Positions 53,567 to 63,754 of a stretch of 64,000 nucleotides of DNA are shown here, one piece after another. Origin of the DNA: Eubacterium sp. Lineage in GTDB: Bacteria; Bacillota; Clostridia; Lachnospirales; Lachnospiraceae. The position numbers and the translations under genes are program-made. Location of the stretch: assembly GCA_017433825.1 (NCBI GenBank), contig JAFRGL010000018.1, positions 1 through 64,000 of the forward strand, written 5' to 3'. The notes under the pieces are model-generated. The model worked only from the letters and a program-made list of their open reading frames with translations, had not been told where the DNA came from and did not search any database. Numbering within the stretch: the first letter of the stretch is position 1; the number at the start of each line of letters is the position of its first letter.

Positions 53567-53972
53567 CTTCGGAATCTTCCTCATCTTCATTGAAATAGTC
53601 GTCTGCGGAAAGGAAGGCTTCCATATTGTCCAGATCCTGGCCCAGGGCTTTGATGATATCATCCATGTCCGTCAGCATGAACACCCGGTAGAACACCTCC
53701 AGCTGCTCGAAAAGCTCTTTCTTCTCCTCCCGCAGCTGCTTAATCCGCAGGTCGGACCCGATATCGTCGTACATGGCGTCCGCTTCCCGGGCCGCTGTTT
53801 TCAGGATAAGCGTGCCGTCGTCATTGAATTCCACGGTGAAGACGCCGCCGATTTCCTCGGTGTACATGACACACATAATCTGCAGTTCCTCCTGGATTTC
53901 CGCAGGCAGGGCCTCAAAATCCGGATTGAAATAATATTTCTTCTCGTATGAATTTGCTCCGCAAAGAACCAT
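53559..53972 (-). CDS. Small acidic conserved protein (DUF6145-like)
   Basis: The 137-residue protein starts MVLCGANSYEKKYYFNPDF and ends in an acidic tail (NEDEEDSEDE). The middle has a predicted helix-rich charged part (RIKQLREEKKELFEQLEVFY). No membrane helix or signal. It resembles proteins conserved in Lachnospiraceae next to dus and birA genes; function unknown. AAAGGAG precedes the ATG. Confidence 0.75.
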   Translation of the reverse strand: MVLCGANSYEKKYYFNPDFEALPAEIQEELQIMCVMYTEEIGGVFTVEFNDDGTLILKTAAREADAMYDDIGSDLRIKQLREEKKELFEQLEVFYRVFMLTDMDDIIKALGQDLDNMEAFLSADDYFNEDEEDSEDE

Positions 53973-53983
53973 TTCCTTCTCCT

Positions 53984-54775
53984 TTACACGTAGCCGTAAA
54001 TGCCGCGCACCGACACTTCCCCGGCAAATACTTTTTCCGTTTCCCCGTTTTCCTTCTTAATTAAAAGCGCGCCGTCCTCATCAATGCCCAGACAGAGGGC
54101 CGTCACACTCCCCTTCGGGGAAATAACCGATACCTGCCGCCCGATGTTCACCAGCCGGCTTTCGTACATCGGTTTGAGTGACGCAAAGCTGCCTTCTTTT
54201 TCCAGAATCCGCTCATAGGCCGCAAACCGTTTCAGTACTTCAGCCAGCATGTCTTCCCGGGATATTTCCCTGCCCGCAGCTTCGCTTAAATAAACTGCCT
54301 TGTCCGCCAGTTCTTCGGGCGGGAGGCCGAAGCCGGTATTGATGCCGCAGCCGATAACGGCGTAATCCATCCTGCTTCCGGCCTCCACAAGGATGCCGCA
54401 GACCTTCCGGCTGTCGATGAGCACGTCGTTCGGCCATTTGATGAGGGATTTCAGGCCGCTTAAAGCCTCGCAGCTTTCCGATACCGCAAGGCCCATGACC
54501 GGGGCCAGGAGGCTGAACTTTTCCGGGGAAAGTTTTGGCCGGACCAGTACCGTAAATGTCAGGCAGTCCTCTGCCCGGCTGTTCCAGGTATTTCCCCTCC
54601 TGCCCTTTCCTGCCGTCTGGTTTTCGGTCAGGAAGACAAAGCCTCCCGCCGCACCTTCCTCAGCGGCTTTTTTCGCGTCATTGTTGGTGGAATCCGTTGT
54701 TTCCTTATAGACAAGGACTAAGCCGGCTGTTTCTTCCTCCAGCCGGCTTTGAATCCTTTCGGGATCGTATCTCAT
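53984..54775 (-). CDS. birA: Biotin-[acetyl-CoA-carboxylase] ligase
   Basis: The 263-residue protein attaches biotin to carboxylase carrier domains. Marks: TTDSTNNDAKK, the biotinyl-AMP loop GKGRRGNTWNS, IKWPNDVLIDSRKVCGILVE and the C-terminal SH3-like domain. There is no N-terminal helix-turn-helix, so it is a ligase without repressor function. It starts three bases after the argF stop and has only a weak RBS, hence probably coupled. Confidence 0.94.
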   Translation of the reverse strand: MRYDPERIQSRLEEETAGLVLVYKETTDSTNNDAKKAAEEGAAGGFVFLTENQTAGKGRRGNTWNSRAEDCLTFTVLVRPKLSPEKFSLLAPVMGLAVSESCEALSGLKSLIKWPNDVLIDSRKVCGILVEAGSRMDYAVIGCGINTGFGLPPEELADKAVYLSEAAGREISREDMLAEVLKRFAAYERILEKEGSFASLKPMYESRLVNIGRQVSVISPKGSVTALCLGIDEDGALLIKKENGETEKVFAGEVSVRGIYGYV

Positions 54776-54778
54776 TTC

Positions 54779-55771
54779 TTATAATGCCCCTAACGTAGCC
54801 GCCATAACGGCCTTGATGGTATGCATCCGGTTCTCCGCTTCGGCGAAAACCACGGATTTGGAGGATTTGAAGACGCCGTCGGTCACCTCCATGTCCCTGA
54901 TGCCGAACCGCCGGCCCATCTCGCTGCCGATCTTCGTTTTCAGGTCGTGGAAGGCGGGCAGGCAGTGCATGAAGATGGCATCTTCCTTTGTCTGGTTCAT
55001 CACATCCAGGGTTACCTTGTAGGGTGTCAGATCGCGGATGCGCTCTTCCCAGATTTCATCCGGCTCGCCCATGGATACCCACACGTCCGTGTAAATGATG
55101 TCCGCGCCGGAAACAGCTGCCGTCACCTGTTCGGTGAGCACGATGGAGCCGCCGGATTTGTCGCAGTATTCTTCACACTGCGCCACCAGGGCAGCATTCG
55201 GGAAATACGCCTTCGGTGCGCAGGCCACGAAATTCAGGCCCAGCTTCGAGCAGACCACCATCAGGGAATTGCCGGTATTGTACCGGGCGTCGCCCATGTA
55301 GACCAGCTTCAGGCCTTCCAGACGGCCGAAATGCTCTTTGATGGTGAGGATGTCCGCCAGCATCTGGGTGGGATGGTATTCATTGGTGAGGCCGTTCCAT
55401 ACTGGCACGTTGGAATTCTCTGCCAGTTCTTCCACGATTTCCTGGCCGTAGCCCCGGTATTCAATGCCGTCGAACATGGAGGACAGCACCCTCGCGGTAT
55501 CGGCAATGCTTTCTTTCTTGCCGATCTGGGAGGCTTCCGGATCCAGATAGGTGGTGCCCATGCCCAGGTCGTGGGCCGCCACTTCGAAGGCGCACCGGGT
55601 CCTGGTGCTGGTTTTCTCGAAGATAAGGGCCACGTTTTTGCCCCTTAGGGTATCCACGGGGATGCCTTTTTTCTTCTTCTGTTTCAGCTCCGCCGCCAGA
55701 TCAACCAGATATAAAATTTCTTCTTTTGTGTAATCCTTCAGAGTCAGGAAATCGCGTCCTTTTAAATTCAT
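54779..55771 (-). CDS. argF: Ornithine carbamoyltransferase
   Basis: The ATG at 55771 has AAGGAG eight bases upstream; 330 residues. It makes citrulline from ornithine and carbamoyl phosphate (or the reverse in arginine catabolism). Marks are [15 protein letters not shown] (carbamoyl phosphate), the HPTQ segment, [14 protein letters not shown] and [10 protein letters not shown] (HCLP). No arginine-deiminase genes are near, so I cannot tell biosynthetic from catabolic use. Confidence 0.95.
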   Translation of the reverse strand: MNLKGRDFLTLKDYTKEEILYLVDLAAELKQKKKKGIPVDTLRGKNVALIFEKTSTRTRCAFEVAAHDLGMGTTYLDPEASQIGKKESIADTARVLSSMFDGIEYRGYGQEIVEELAENSNVPVWNGLTNEYHPTQMLADILTIKEHFGRLEGLKLVYMGDARYNTGNSLMVVCSKLGLNFVACAPKAYFPNAALVAQCEEYCDKSGGSIVLTEQVTAAVSGADIIYTDVWVSMGEPDEIWEERIRDLTPYKVTLDVMNQTKEDAIFMHCLPAFHDLKTKIGSEMGRRFGIRDMEVTDGVFKSSKSVVFAEAENRMHTIKAVMAATLGAL

Positions 55772-55781
55772 TATTATCTCC

Positions 55782-57308
55782 TTACAGCTCGTATAGCCAT
55801 GCATCCGTGGGCCTTAACGGGTCGATGACGGTGGCGGCGTCCACAAGGTCGCTGATACGGTCATTTCCGCCGTATACAGCCTCCCAGATACGGTAGCCGT
55901 CCAGGTCACGGCGGCCCATCCTCAGATACAGATCGCCCATCTGGACGAAATACTGGGAAGAGTCCACGTTGCAGTAAATGTCATAGCCCTGGCTCTTCAG
56001 GTACTGGAACTTCTCCGCCTCGGAATAAACTTCATTCCAGGACGCCAGATCCTGGCCGTGGGCGAAAATGATGATGTCCGTGCCGCCAATCAGGGGATCG
56101 ACGAACTCCTTGAATTTCTGGGTATCGGTCCGCAGCCATTCCATGTCCGCGTCACCGATACGGATATGCCCCCAGGTGTGGCTCGCAAAGGTCCAGCCGT
56201 CCGCCTTGATGCAGTCCGCCACCTGTTTGGCCGCAGCGCATTCCGCTTCCCAGTTGTAGTTGGGATTGGCATCCAGCCATGCCTGCTGGTCCGCGGTCAG
56301 TTCCACGCGGTCACGGTAGCAGTAGTCGGTACGGTAACCCAGGATGCCGTTGTAGCCGGTAAGGGCAACCGTGCCCTTCGCGCCTCTGTAGGAGAAGTCC
56401 GGATGCGCATCCAGGAACTGGTCAAACAGGGGGATGCAGTCGTAGGCGCCCACATGTCCGTTGCCTTCCGCGTCCACGTATTCACAGGTAGGCCTTCCGT
56501 CGTCGCCGACGATAAGCCTGGTGGCGCAGCCCCTGCCGTCATAGCTGTGGTAATAGCAGGTATCGTCCAGGGACATGACGAAGGGCGTCTTGCCCTGGGG
56601 CAGCCAGATGGTTCTGGGCGTCATGTGCACCACGCCGTCCGCATCCGTGGTCATGTTCACCATGTCATAAAGGCTTACGATAACGTAGCCTCTGTCATAC
56701 ATCTGCTGCATGATGGCATTGAACTCGTCCACGGTGGTCATCCACTGACAGAAGCCCGCGGTGGCATTGTTCCAGGACTGGCTGTCCGTAACGGAAAAGC
56801 CCCTTGCCGGGTCCACTACCAGGGAGTGGAAGAAAATATGCGTCACTTCTGTCGGTGAAAAGCCCACCAAAGCGCTCTTCTGCGTCTCCAGGTCCGCCAT
56901 CATGGCGATAATCTCGGAATCCGAATCCGCGCCGTCTATGGCAGCCAGCGTCTCAATCGCGCCGTCGTAATCATACTGGGTGGCCTTTAAACGGGCCGCC
57001 GCAATCTGCTCGTCACGGCCTGAAACCGGGGTCGGCTCGATGGTTACTTCGACTTCGCCGGACTGCTGCGCGGAAGACGTCTGCGTCTGTTCCGGCGGTA
57101 TGTTGTCCCGGCCGGCCACCGAGCTCTCCGAAGTCACCACGGGCGGATTGTTATCTGCCTCTCTTTTCTTCTTGTCTCTGACAATCAAAACAATGGCGGC
57201 TACCAACACCACCAGCAGGGCAATCAGTATGCCCAGTTTGATGCGGATTTCCCGCTGGCGTTTCCGCCTTCTGATCTCTTTTTTTGATAATTTCCTCTGT
57301 TCCGGCAT
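55782..57308 (-). CDS. Membrane-anchored polysaccharide deacetylase-like protein
   Basis: From the ATG at 57308 (GAGAGG upstream) the protein is 508 residues: a basic cytosolic N-terminus, one membrane helix (about 25-46), a Ser/Thr/Pro linker, a helical repeat-like stretch (about 95-150) and a C-terminal NodB-type domain. Metal-site candidates are [16 protein letters not shown] and [12 protein letters not shown] (His pair). NodB family enzymes remove acetyl groups from peptidoglycan or other glycans. The catalytic pattern is altered, so activity is uncertain. Confidence 0.75.
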   Translation of the reverse strand: MPEQRKLSKKEIRRRKRQREIRIKLGILIALLVVLVAAIVLIVRDKKKREADNNPPVVTSESSVAGRDNIPPEQTQTSSAQQSGEVEVTIEPTPVSGRDEQIAAARLKATQYDYDGAIETLAAIDGADSDSEIIAMMADLETQKSALVGFSPTEVTHIFFHSLVVDPARGFSVTDSQSWNNATAGFCQWMTTVDEFNAIMQQMYDRGYVIVSLYDMVNMTTDADGVVHMTPRTIWLPQGKTPFVMSLDDTCYYHSYDGRGCATRLIVGDDGRPTCEYVDAEGNGHVGAYDCIPLFDQFLDAHPDFSYRGAKGTVALTGYNGILGYRTDYCYRDRVELTADQQAWLDANPNYNWEAECAAAKQVADCIKADGWTFASHTWGHIRIGDADMEWLRTDTQKFKEFVDPLIGGTDIIIFAHGQDLASWNEVYSEAEKFQYLKSQGYDIYCNVDSSQYFVQMGDLYLRMGRRDLDGYRIWEAVYGGNDRISDLVDAATVIDPLRPTDAWLYEL

Positions 57309-57313
57309 GTCAG

Positions 57314-58102
57314 TTAACCTCTCTTTATAAACTCCCCTTCGCATCTCTGCTCATGGGCCTTATACAATAACAGTGCAGCCGCCACGGCGGCATTTAAGGA
57401 TTCCAGCTGTCCCTCCATGGGAATGGTGACAAGCGCGCTTGCGGCACCGGCAAGGGCATCGCTTAAGCCCCGGCCTTCATTGCCTATGCAAATGGCGCAG
57501 CCTGTACGGTAATCCTCCCGTGTATAGGAGACCTTCCCTTTCAGATGGGCGGCCAGCACGCGGATGCCCGCTTTCTTAAGCTCTTCCGCCGTTTCCGTCA
57601 AATCATCCGAAATGACGAAGGGAACGCGGAAGACCGAGCCCATGGTGGACCGGATGCATTTGGGCGAATAAATATCCGCGCATTTTCCGCTTAAGATAAT
57701 CCCCGAGGCTCCCGCGCCTTCCGCCGTGCGGAAGATGGTGCCCAGGTTTCCGGGATCCTGCAGATCCTCCAGGATGACCAGCAAAGGATTGCCGGAAAGC
57801 ATCTTTTGGAAGTCCGCCTCCGGTTTTCTTACCACCGCCAGGATACCCTGGGGCGTTTTCGTATCGCACAGCTTCTCAAAGACACTGTCGCTTACCGTTT
57901 CGTAATCCCGGCCTGCCAGGAAAGCCTGGTTTTCCTTTTCAAAGCTTTCGGAAACATAGACTTCCTTTAAAAGATTTTCCGGTATTTCCGAAAAAATCCT
58001 TACGCCTTCGGCGGTGAAAAGCCCGGTTTCTTCCCTTTCACGGCTTTTCCTCACCAGGGCCGACACCTGCTTTATTCTGCTGTTTGACGCGCTTGTAATC
58101 AT
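57314..58102 (-). CDS. SpoU/TrmH family RNA 2'-O-methyltransferase
   Basis: The 262-residue protein has the SPOUT knot motifs: LEDLQDPGNLGTIFRTAEGA (motif 1), GNEGRGLSD (motif 2) and IPMEGQLESLNAAVAAALLL (motif 3), with an N-terminal substrate-binding domain (SNSRIKQVSALVRKSREREE). It methylates ribose in rRNA or tRNA using SAM; the exact site is unknown. First gene of the operon down to dusB. Confidence 0.92.
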   Translation of the reverse strand: MITSASNSRIKQVSALVRKSREREETGLFTAEGVRIFSEIPENLLKEVYVSESFEKENQAFLAGRDYETVSDSVFEKLCDTKTPQGILAVVRKPEADFQKMLSGNPLLVILEDLQDPGNLGTIFRTAEGAGASGIILSGKCADIYSPKCIRSTMGSVFRVPFVISDDLTETAEELKKAGIRVLAAHLKGKVSYTREDYRTGCAICIGNEGRGLSDALAGAASALVTIPMEGQLESLNAAVAAALLLYKAHEQRCEGEFIKRG

Positions 58103-58151
58103 CCGGCATCTCCCGTCCGCCTTTTGATGTCTGTCGTAAATGTATCTGTAT

Positions 58152-58180
58152 ATTTTACTCTTTATTTCGCGTTTTGTGAA
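58152..58180 (-). promoter_or_regulatory. Promoter for trmH-argF-birA-dusB operon
   Basis: TTCACA (58175-58180) and TAAAAT (58152-58157) on the minus strand, 17-base spacing, in the gap after dnaE. Confidence 0.6.
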
Positions 58181-58222
58181 TACCTGTCTTTATGTCCGGC
58201 CTTCCTTATTTCAAAAAGCCTT

Positions 58223-61200
58223 TCATCTCCTTCTGAAAGCCGCGGACAAATCCGGGGCCTTCTCCAGGATTTTCACGTTTTCCGCGCCGGCGATACCGGA
58301 TATTCCTCCGTTTACCGCATCGGCGGCCGCCGTATTCAGGTTCTTCGGCAGGCGCTTCATGGCCTTTTCAGCCTTCAGGTACAGCACCACGCCGTCGTCC
58401 CCCGGGTATTTCTTTAAGGTATCGTAGACAGCCGCCACCTTCGACTCGTAATCCTTCCGGCTGGCGAACTGGATCCACAGTTCCTTCTTTGATTCTTCAA
58501 AACCCGCGCAGGACTCGAAGATGAGCTTGGCGTCCTTGTCTTCCTCCACGGACACCCGGCCGGAGATGAAAATCTTCCGGTCCGGCTCCAGAAGCGCGGA
58601 ATATTTCTCGTAATCCTTCGGAAATACCACCACTTCCACCGTTCCCAGCTGGTCCTCCAGCGTCAGGAATGCCATGGCCTTGTTCTGCCGGGTGTATTTC
58701 ACCGTTTTGCCGGTAATCATGCCGCCGATGACTTCGCGGGCATTGTCCCGCACCCGCGTTCCGCCTTCTTCCTCGTCCAGGACGAAATCCGCGGACCGGG
58801 CCGTTACGGTACGGTTCAGCAGGTCCTCGTACTCCTCCAGCGGATGCCCGCTGACGTAAATCCCCAGCACTTCCTTTTCGTAGGCCAGCTTCTGTTCCTG
58901 GTCGAAATCCACGATATCAGGCAGGCTCACTTCCACTGCGGCCCGGTCTTCATCGCTCATCAGGTCGAAGAGGCTCATCTGGCCGGTCATGGAGCTTTTC
59001 TTCTCCGAAGCCACCTGGTCCATGATGCGGCTGTAGACCATGATCAGCTGCCTGCGGCTGCCGAAACAGTCGAAGGCGCCCGCCTTGATGAAGTTTTCCA
59101 GCGTGCGCTTGTTGACCTCCCGGGTGGAAAGCCTGCGGCAGAAATCCTTCAGGGTTTTGTATTCCCCGCCTTTCTTCCGCTCTGCCACTATCATGTCCAT
59201 CACCGGGCCGCCGATGCCCTTGACCGCCGTAAGGCCGTAGCGGATGCAGCCGTCCTCCACGGAGAAGCCGCCTTCGCTTTTGTTGATGTCCGGGGGCAGG
59301 ATTTTGATGCCGGCCTGGCGGCAGTAAAGGATGTAGCCTGCCACCTTGCCCGGATTGTCGATAACCGAGGTCATGAGCGCGGCCATGAATTCCACCGGAT
59401 AATAATATTTCAGCCAGGCTGTCTGGTAGGATACGATGGCGTAGGCCGCGGCGTGGGATTTATTGAAGGCATATTTGGCGAAATCCATCATGCTGTCGTA
59501 AATCTTATTTGCCACTTCCTCGGAAATGCCGTTGGCGATGCAGCCCGCCACGCCTTCCTCCGGATTGCCGTAGATGAAATTCTGCCGTTCCTTTTCCATG
59601 ACGGAGGTTTTCTTCTTCGACATGGCCCGGCGCACCAGGTCGCTGCGGCCCAGGGTATAACCCGCCAGATCCCGCACAATCTGCATAACCTGCTCCTGGT
59701 AGACGATACAGCCGTAGGTGGCCGAAAGGATGGGCTCCAGCTGCGGGCAGTCGTAGGTGATGTTCTCCACGTGGTTTTTGCCTTCGATATACCGGGGAAT
59801 GAAGTCCATCGGGCCCGGCCGGTAAAGCGCGATGCCGGCGATGATATCCTCCAGGTTTTTCGGCTTCAGCTCCTTCATGAAGCTCTTCATGCCGGCGGAT
59901 TCCAGCTGGAACACGCCCTCGCATTTGCCTGCGCCTATCATGTTGTAAACCGCCTCGTCGGCGAAGTCTATTTTCATCAGGTCAATGGATTTGCCCGAGG
60001 ATTTCTCCGCCATCAGCCGGGCGTTCTGCAGCACGGTGAGGGTGCGCAACCCCAGGAAGTCCATTTTCAGAAGCCCCAGCTCTTCCAGGGTCGTCATGGT
60101 AAACTGGGTGGTTATCGCGCCGTCCGCCGCCCGGGACAAAGGCACGTAGTCTTCCACCGGCCGGCCGGAAATCACCACGCCCGCGGCGTGGATGGAGGTA
60201 TGCCTGGGCAGGCCCTCCAGCCTTCTGGCAAGGGCGATAAGCCGCGCCACCGACGCGTCGGAATCAATGAGCTTTTTCAGCTCCGGATTCTTCTCAATGG
60301 CGGCGTCGATGGTAATGTTCAGTTCGTTCGGAATCATCTTCGCGATGACGTCCACGGAGGCGTAGGTCATGTTCAGCACCCGGCCCACGTCCCGGATAAC
60401 GCCCTTGGCCAGAAGCGTACCGAAGGTCACAATCTGCACCACGCAGTCCTTGCCGTATTTGCGGACCACGTAGTCGATAACCTCCTGCCGTCTTTCGAAG
60501 CAGAAATCCACGTCGATATCCGGCATGGACACCCGCTCCGGGTTCAGGAAACGCTCGAACAGCAGGTTGTATTTCAAAGGATCCAGCTGGGTGATGTCCA
60601 GCGTGTAGCTGACCAGGCTTCCGGCGGCGCTGCCCCGGCCCGGGCCCACCATGATGCCGTTTTCACGGGCGAAATGAATGAAATCCCACACAATCAGGAA
60701 ATAATCCACGTAGCCCATGTTTTTAATGGTGGAAAGCTCGTATTCCAGCCTTTCGGTCAGCTCCGGCGTAACGTCCTCGTATTTGGCAGAAAGGCCTTCA
60801 TAGCACAGCTTCCGCAGATATTCCTCGCTGGTCACGCCTTCGGGAAGGGCGAATTTCGGCAGCTTGGTGACGCCGAATTCGATTTCCACGTTGCAGCGGG
60901 CCGCGATTTTTTCCGTATTTTCAATGGCGGAAGGCGCATAGGGAAACAGAGACGCCATTTCCTCCGGGGATTTCACATAATACTGTCCCCCGGTATAACG
61001 CATCCGGTCCTCGTCCTCCACCTTCTTGCCGGTCTGGATGCACAGCAGGAGGTCGTGGGGCTCTTCGTCTTCCCTGTAGGTGTAATGAATGTCATTTGTG
61101 GCCGCTAGCGGCAGGCCGGTCTCCTCCGACAGGCGCAGAAGCTGGGCATTTACCTTTTTCTGCTCAGGAATGCCGTGATCCTGCAGCTCCAGGTAGAAAT

Positions 61201-61708
61201 TCCCGGGGCCGAAGATGCCGGACAGCCTTAAGGCTGCCGTTTTTGCCGCCTGGTAGTCGTCCCGCAGGATGCACCGGGGAATCTCCCCCGCCAGGCATGC
61301 CGAAAGGGCAATCAGCCCCTCGTGGTATTCGGAAAGCAGCTCCAGGTCCACCCTGGGCCGGTAATAGTAGCCTTCCGTAAAGCCGCGGCTGACCAGCTTG
61401 ACCAGGTTGGCGTAGCCGGTATTGTTCTCCGCCAGCAGCACCATATGGTAATACCGGTCGTCGGAGGCACCGGCTTCCCTGTCGAACCGGGAGCCGGGGG
61501 CCACGTAGACTTCACAGCCGATGATGGGCTTGATGCCCGCTTCCTTCGCCGCTTTGTAGAAATCGATCACACCGTACATGACGCCGTGGTCGGTGATGGC
61601 GGCGCTGTCCATGCCCAGGGCCTTCACCTGGGCAACATATTCTTTTATCTTATTTGAGCTGTCCAGGAGGCTGTACTCTGTATGTACATGCAGGTGGGTA
61701 AACGGCAT
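58223..61708 (-). CDS. dnaE: DNA polymerase III alpha subunit
   Basis: The 1161-residue replicative polymerase has an N-terminal PHP domain (FTHLHVHTEYSLLDSS, ITDHGVMYG), palm with catalytic Asp in MPDIDVDFCFERR near residue 395, the GPGRGSAAGSLVSY fingers region, a helix-hairpin-helix segment and a C-terminal OB fold (FLTLEDQLGTVEVVVF). Length matches DnaE1 (about 1160). The start is two bases after the cvfB stop, so they are in one operon. Confidence 0.97.
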   Translation of the reverse strand: MPFTHLHVHTEYSLLDSSNKIKEYVAQVKALGMDSAAITDHGVMYGVIDFYKAAKEAGIKPIIGCEVYVAPGSRFDREAGASDDRYYHMVLLAENNTGYANLVKLVSRGFTEGYYYRPRVDLELLSEYHEGLIALSACLAGEIPRCILRDDYQAAKTAALRLSGIFGPGNFYLELQDHGIPEQKKVNAQLLRLSEETGLPLAATNDIHYTYREDEEPHDLLLCIQTGKKVEDEDRMRYTGGQYYVKSPEEMASLFPYAPSAIENTEKIAARCNVEIEFGVTKLPKFALPEGVTSEEYLRKLCYEGLSAKYEDVTPELTERLEYELSTIKNMGYVDYFLIVWDFIHFARENGIMVGPGRGSAAGSLVSYTLDITQLDPLKYNLLFERFLNPERVSMPDIDVDFCFERRQEVIDYVVRKYGKDCVVQIVTFGTLLAKGVIRDVGRVLNMTYASVDVIAKMIPNELNITIDAAIEKNPELKKLIDSDASVARLIALARRLEGLPRHTSIHAAGVVISGRPVEDYVPLSRAADGAITTQFTMTTLEELGLLKMDFLGLRTLTVLQNARLMAEKSSGKSIDLMKIDFADEAVYNMIGAGKCEGVFQLESAGMKSFMKELKPKNLEDIIAGIALYRPGPMDFIPRYIEGKNHVENITYDCPQLEPILSATYGCIVYQEQVMQIVRDLAGYTLGRSDLVRRAMSKKKTSVMEKERQNFIYGNPEEGVAGCIANGISEEVANKIYDSMMDFAKYAFNKSHAAAYAIVSYQTAWLKYYYPVEFMAALMTSVIDNPGKVAGYILYCRQAGIKILPPDINKSEGGFSVEDGCIRYGLTAVKGIGGPVMDMIVAERKKGGEYKTLKDFCRRLSTREVNKRTLENFIKAGAFDCFGSRRQLIMVYSRIMDQVASEKKSSMTGQMSLFDLMSDEDRAAVEVSLPDIVDFDQEQKLAYEKEVLGIYVSGHPLEEYEDLLNRTVTARSADFVLDEEEGGTRVRDNAREVIGGMITGKTVKYTRQNKAMAFLTLEDQLGTVEVVVFPKDYEKYSALLEPDRKIFISGRVSVEEDKDAKLIFESCAGFEESKKELWIQFASRKDYESKVAAVYDTLKKYPGDDGVVLYLKAEKAMKRLPKNLNTAAADAVNGGISGIAGAENVKILEKAPDLSAAFRRR

Positions 61709-61710
61709 GG

Positions 61711-62835
61711 TTACATTCCTTCTTTTTCGTAGAATTCCTCCAGGGTAATCTTCTCTTCGGGTTTCGGATATCTCTTCCTGGGGGTGGTTATCAGTTTTTT
61801 GCCGGGTTTCAGGATATCTTCCGGATTCCGGGGCTTTTTAGGCCTTGGTTTCCTTTCTGCCGGTTTTTCCCGGGATTTCTCCGGTTTTCCGGCCTTTGCG
61901 TCCGGTTTTCCTGCGGATTTTCCGGTCTTTTCTGCCGGTTTTCCGGTTATTTCCTTCTTCCCGGATTTATTTCTCTTAATCGGTTTTCTTTTCTCTTTAT
62001 CTTCACGAAGGCGGATTCTGCCGTCTTCGATGTTTACCAGGTTGTTTTTCAGAAGCTGTCCGACAGCCCTTTTGAAGGCCGCCTTGGAAAGCCCGGTCTG
62101 CTCGTTGATAAGCTCCGGCGCGGCATGATCGTCGAAGGGGAGCTCCCCGCCGGAATCCTGCAGCAGTTCGAGAATCTTCTGGGCATCGTCGGCCATCTGC
62201 AGGTAGGCTTTCTTCTTCGTGCTGATCTCGATGCGCCCGTCTTCGCGGACCGCCGTCACCCGGCCGGTGACCGTCTCTCCCACTTCGAAATGCCCCTGGG
62301 CGTCCTTCTTCGGAATCAGGCCGCTGTACTTGCCTTCAATGGCGGTAAAAAGGCCGTACTTCGGATGGTCCTCGTAAATAATACCGGTTACGGTATCGCC
62401 GATGACGTAGGGGGAATTTATCTTCAGGTAGCTGTATAATTTCATAGTGGCCGCAAGCCGGCCGGATTTGTCCAGATACAATGCCGCCAGCACAGTTTCT
62501 CCCTCCTGCACCTTCCTGGTCTGCTCCTTGAAGGGCAGGAAGAGATCTTTTTCCAGGCCCCAGTCCAGGAACGCGCCGATTGATCCCACCTGGCGCACCT
62601 TCATCAATGCGGTTTCCCCGAGGGTCAGAAGCGGCGTGCGGGTGGTGGCGATGGGCCGGTCTTCGGAATCCCGGTAGAGAAATACGGTGAGGATATCCCC
62701 TTCTTTTGTTCCCTGCGGCACCTGCTTTACGGGCAGGAGCACTTTGTCATCAGAACCTGAGCTTTCCGCCAGATATACGCCGAATTCTGTCTTTTTTACT
62801 ACTGTCAGCGCCTGCTGTCTTCCGATTTCAAGCAT
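61711..62835 (-). CDS. cvfB: CvfB/YitL-like S1 RNA-binding protein
   Basis: The 374-residue protein has S1-type OB folds (GRQQALTVVKKTEFGVYLAE; SYLKINSPYVIGDTVTGIIY) and a winged-helix part (INEQTGLSKAAFKRAVGQLL), the CvfB plan. It has an unusually long basic tail (about 280-350) rich in Lys, Pro and Gly. CvfB regulates virulence genes post-transcriptionally in Staphylococcus; here only RNA binding can be claimed. It overlaps the thioesterase gene by eight bases. Confidence 0.88.
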   Translation of the reverse strand: MLEIGRQQALTVVKKTEFGVYLAESSGSDDKVLLPVKQVPQGTKEGDILTVFLYRDSEDRPIATTRTPLLTLGETALMKVRQVGSIGAFLDWGLEKDLFLPFKEQTRKVQEGETVLAALYLDKSGRLAATMKLYSYLKINSPYVIGDTVTGIIYEDHPKYGLFTAIEGKYSGLIPKKDAQGHFEVGETVTGRVTAVREDGRIEISTKKKAYLQMADDAQKILELLQDSGGELPFDDHAAPELINEQTGLSKAAFKRAVGQLLKNNLVNIEDGRIRLREDKEKRKPIKRNKSGKKEITGKPAEKTGKSAGKPDAKAGKPEKSREKPAERKPRPKKPRNPEDILKPGKKLITTPRKRYPKPEEKITLEEFYEKEGM

Positions 62836-63544
62836 CCTCCAACCACTCTCCTGTAAAATATTCTTCTCCGTCTTCGCTCTTCAGCGCGACGGCACATCCG
62901 TTTTCGCACCGGTAAACCACCGGAATAAACACGTCTCCAAGAAATGCCTGCTTCTTGTACTGCACCCGGAAGGTATTGCAGGTAAAATCATCAGGCAGAT
63001 AACGCTCCGCCAGGGCAATAAACTGGGCATTGTTCACATGATGGTTGGTGTCCAGCATCTGGATCGTAACCTTCACGGCCGGCTGCTCTTCGCCGGTTTC
63101 CGGCAAAGCAATCTTCCTGCCCTTCAGCTTTGCCTGCAGGGGCCTTTTGTCCAGGCCGTAGCCCTCCGCCATCCATTCGGGCACGTCCGAAGGCGCGTTC
63201 TTCTCCGTGTTCAGAAGCATGTACCGGGCGTCCGCTTCAGCCAGCAGTTCACCCTTGTCATCCGTCATGGAAAACCTTCTGTAGCCTAGGGAAAGCCCGA
63301 ATTTGTATGCCCAGGTGTTCACCTGCACCTTGTCCCCCAGCACTGGCATGCGGTAAATCCTGACCTGCCAGCCCGCCAGGACCCAAGTCAGATGCTTTTC
63401 CAGAAGCATCATCATGGGAAGGCCGTTGTCCTCGCCGTGGAAGGTAGCCGTATCCTGGAAATAATCTATCAGGGCCTGTGTGGTCAGCGTCCCTGTCATA
63501 TCCGTTTCACTGTAACGGATTCGTGAATCCATGGTGTAAATCAT
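62828..63544 (-). CDS. Acyl-ACP thioesterase
   Basis: From the ATG at 63544 the protein is about 238 residues. It is a double hotdog of the FatA/FatB type, with the first hotdog at RYSETDMTGTLTTQALIDYF and the catalytic segment DTNHHVNNAQFIALAERYLP (Asn and His). It releases fatty acids from ACP. RBS is weak; the ATG at 63532 is a possible alternative. First gene of the cvfB-dnaE unit. Confidence 0.88.
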   Translation of the reverse strand: MIYTMDSRIRYSETDMTGTLTTQALIDYFQDTATFHGEDNGLPMMMLLEKHLTWVLAGWQVRIYRMPVLGDKVQVNTWAYKFGLSLGYRRFSMTDDKGELLAEADARYMLLNTEKNAPSDVPEWMAEGYGLDKRPLQAKLKGRKIALPETGEEQPAVKVTIQMLDTNHHVNNAQFIALAERYLPDDFTCNTFRVQYKKQAFLGDVFIPVVYRCENGCAVALKSEDGEEYFTGEWLEDA

Positions 63545-63615
63545 CTGCTGCCTGCTTTCTGTATACTGCCGGGTACTGCCCGGCAATATGTGTTATGGTT
63601 ATAAACTGACAGTAT

Positions 63616-63644
63616 ATTATACCATCAGAAGAAAGAAAAGACAA
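63616..63644 (-). promoter_or_regulatory. Promoter for thioesterase-cvfB-dnaE operon
   Basis: TTGTCT (63639-63644) and TATAAT (63616-63621) on the minus strand with 17-base spacing. Confidence 0.8.
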
Positions 63645-63650
63645 ATGAAA

Positions 63651-63684
63651 AGAACCGTAGCTGCTGCCGGGCAGTTACGGTTCT
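63651..63684 (-). terminator. Terminator of the right-edge gene
   Basis: AGAACCGTA pairs with TACGGTTCT around a GCTGC/GCAG inner part; on the minus strand TTTTCATTTG follows. Confidence 0.7.
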
Positions 63685-63754
63685 CTTCAGATAAAAACGA
63701 TTTCAGGCCGTAGTCCGCATCATTCCAGCGGTCATCGTATACTTACATAGCATA

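Noticed and set aside
58844-61108. Long plus-strand open frame (754 codons)
   Set aside because: It lies wholly antisense to dnaE, has no RBS and a low-complexity His/Gly/Val-rich composition typical of a GC-rich shadow frame.
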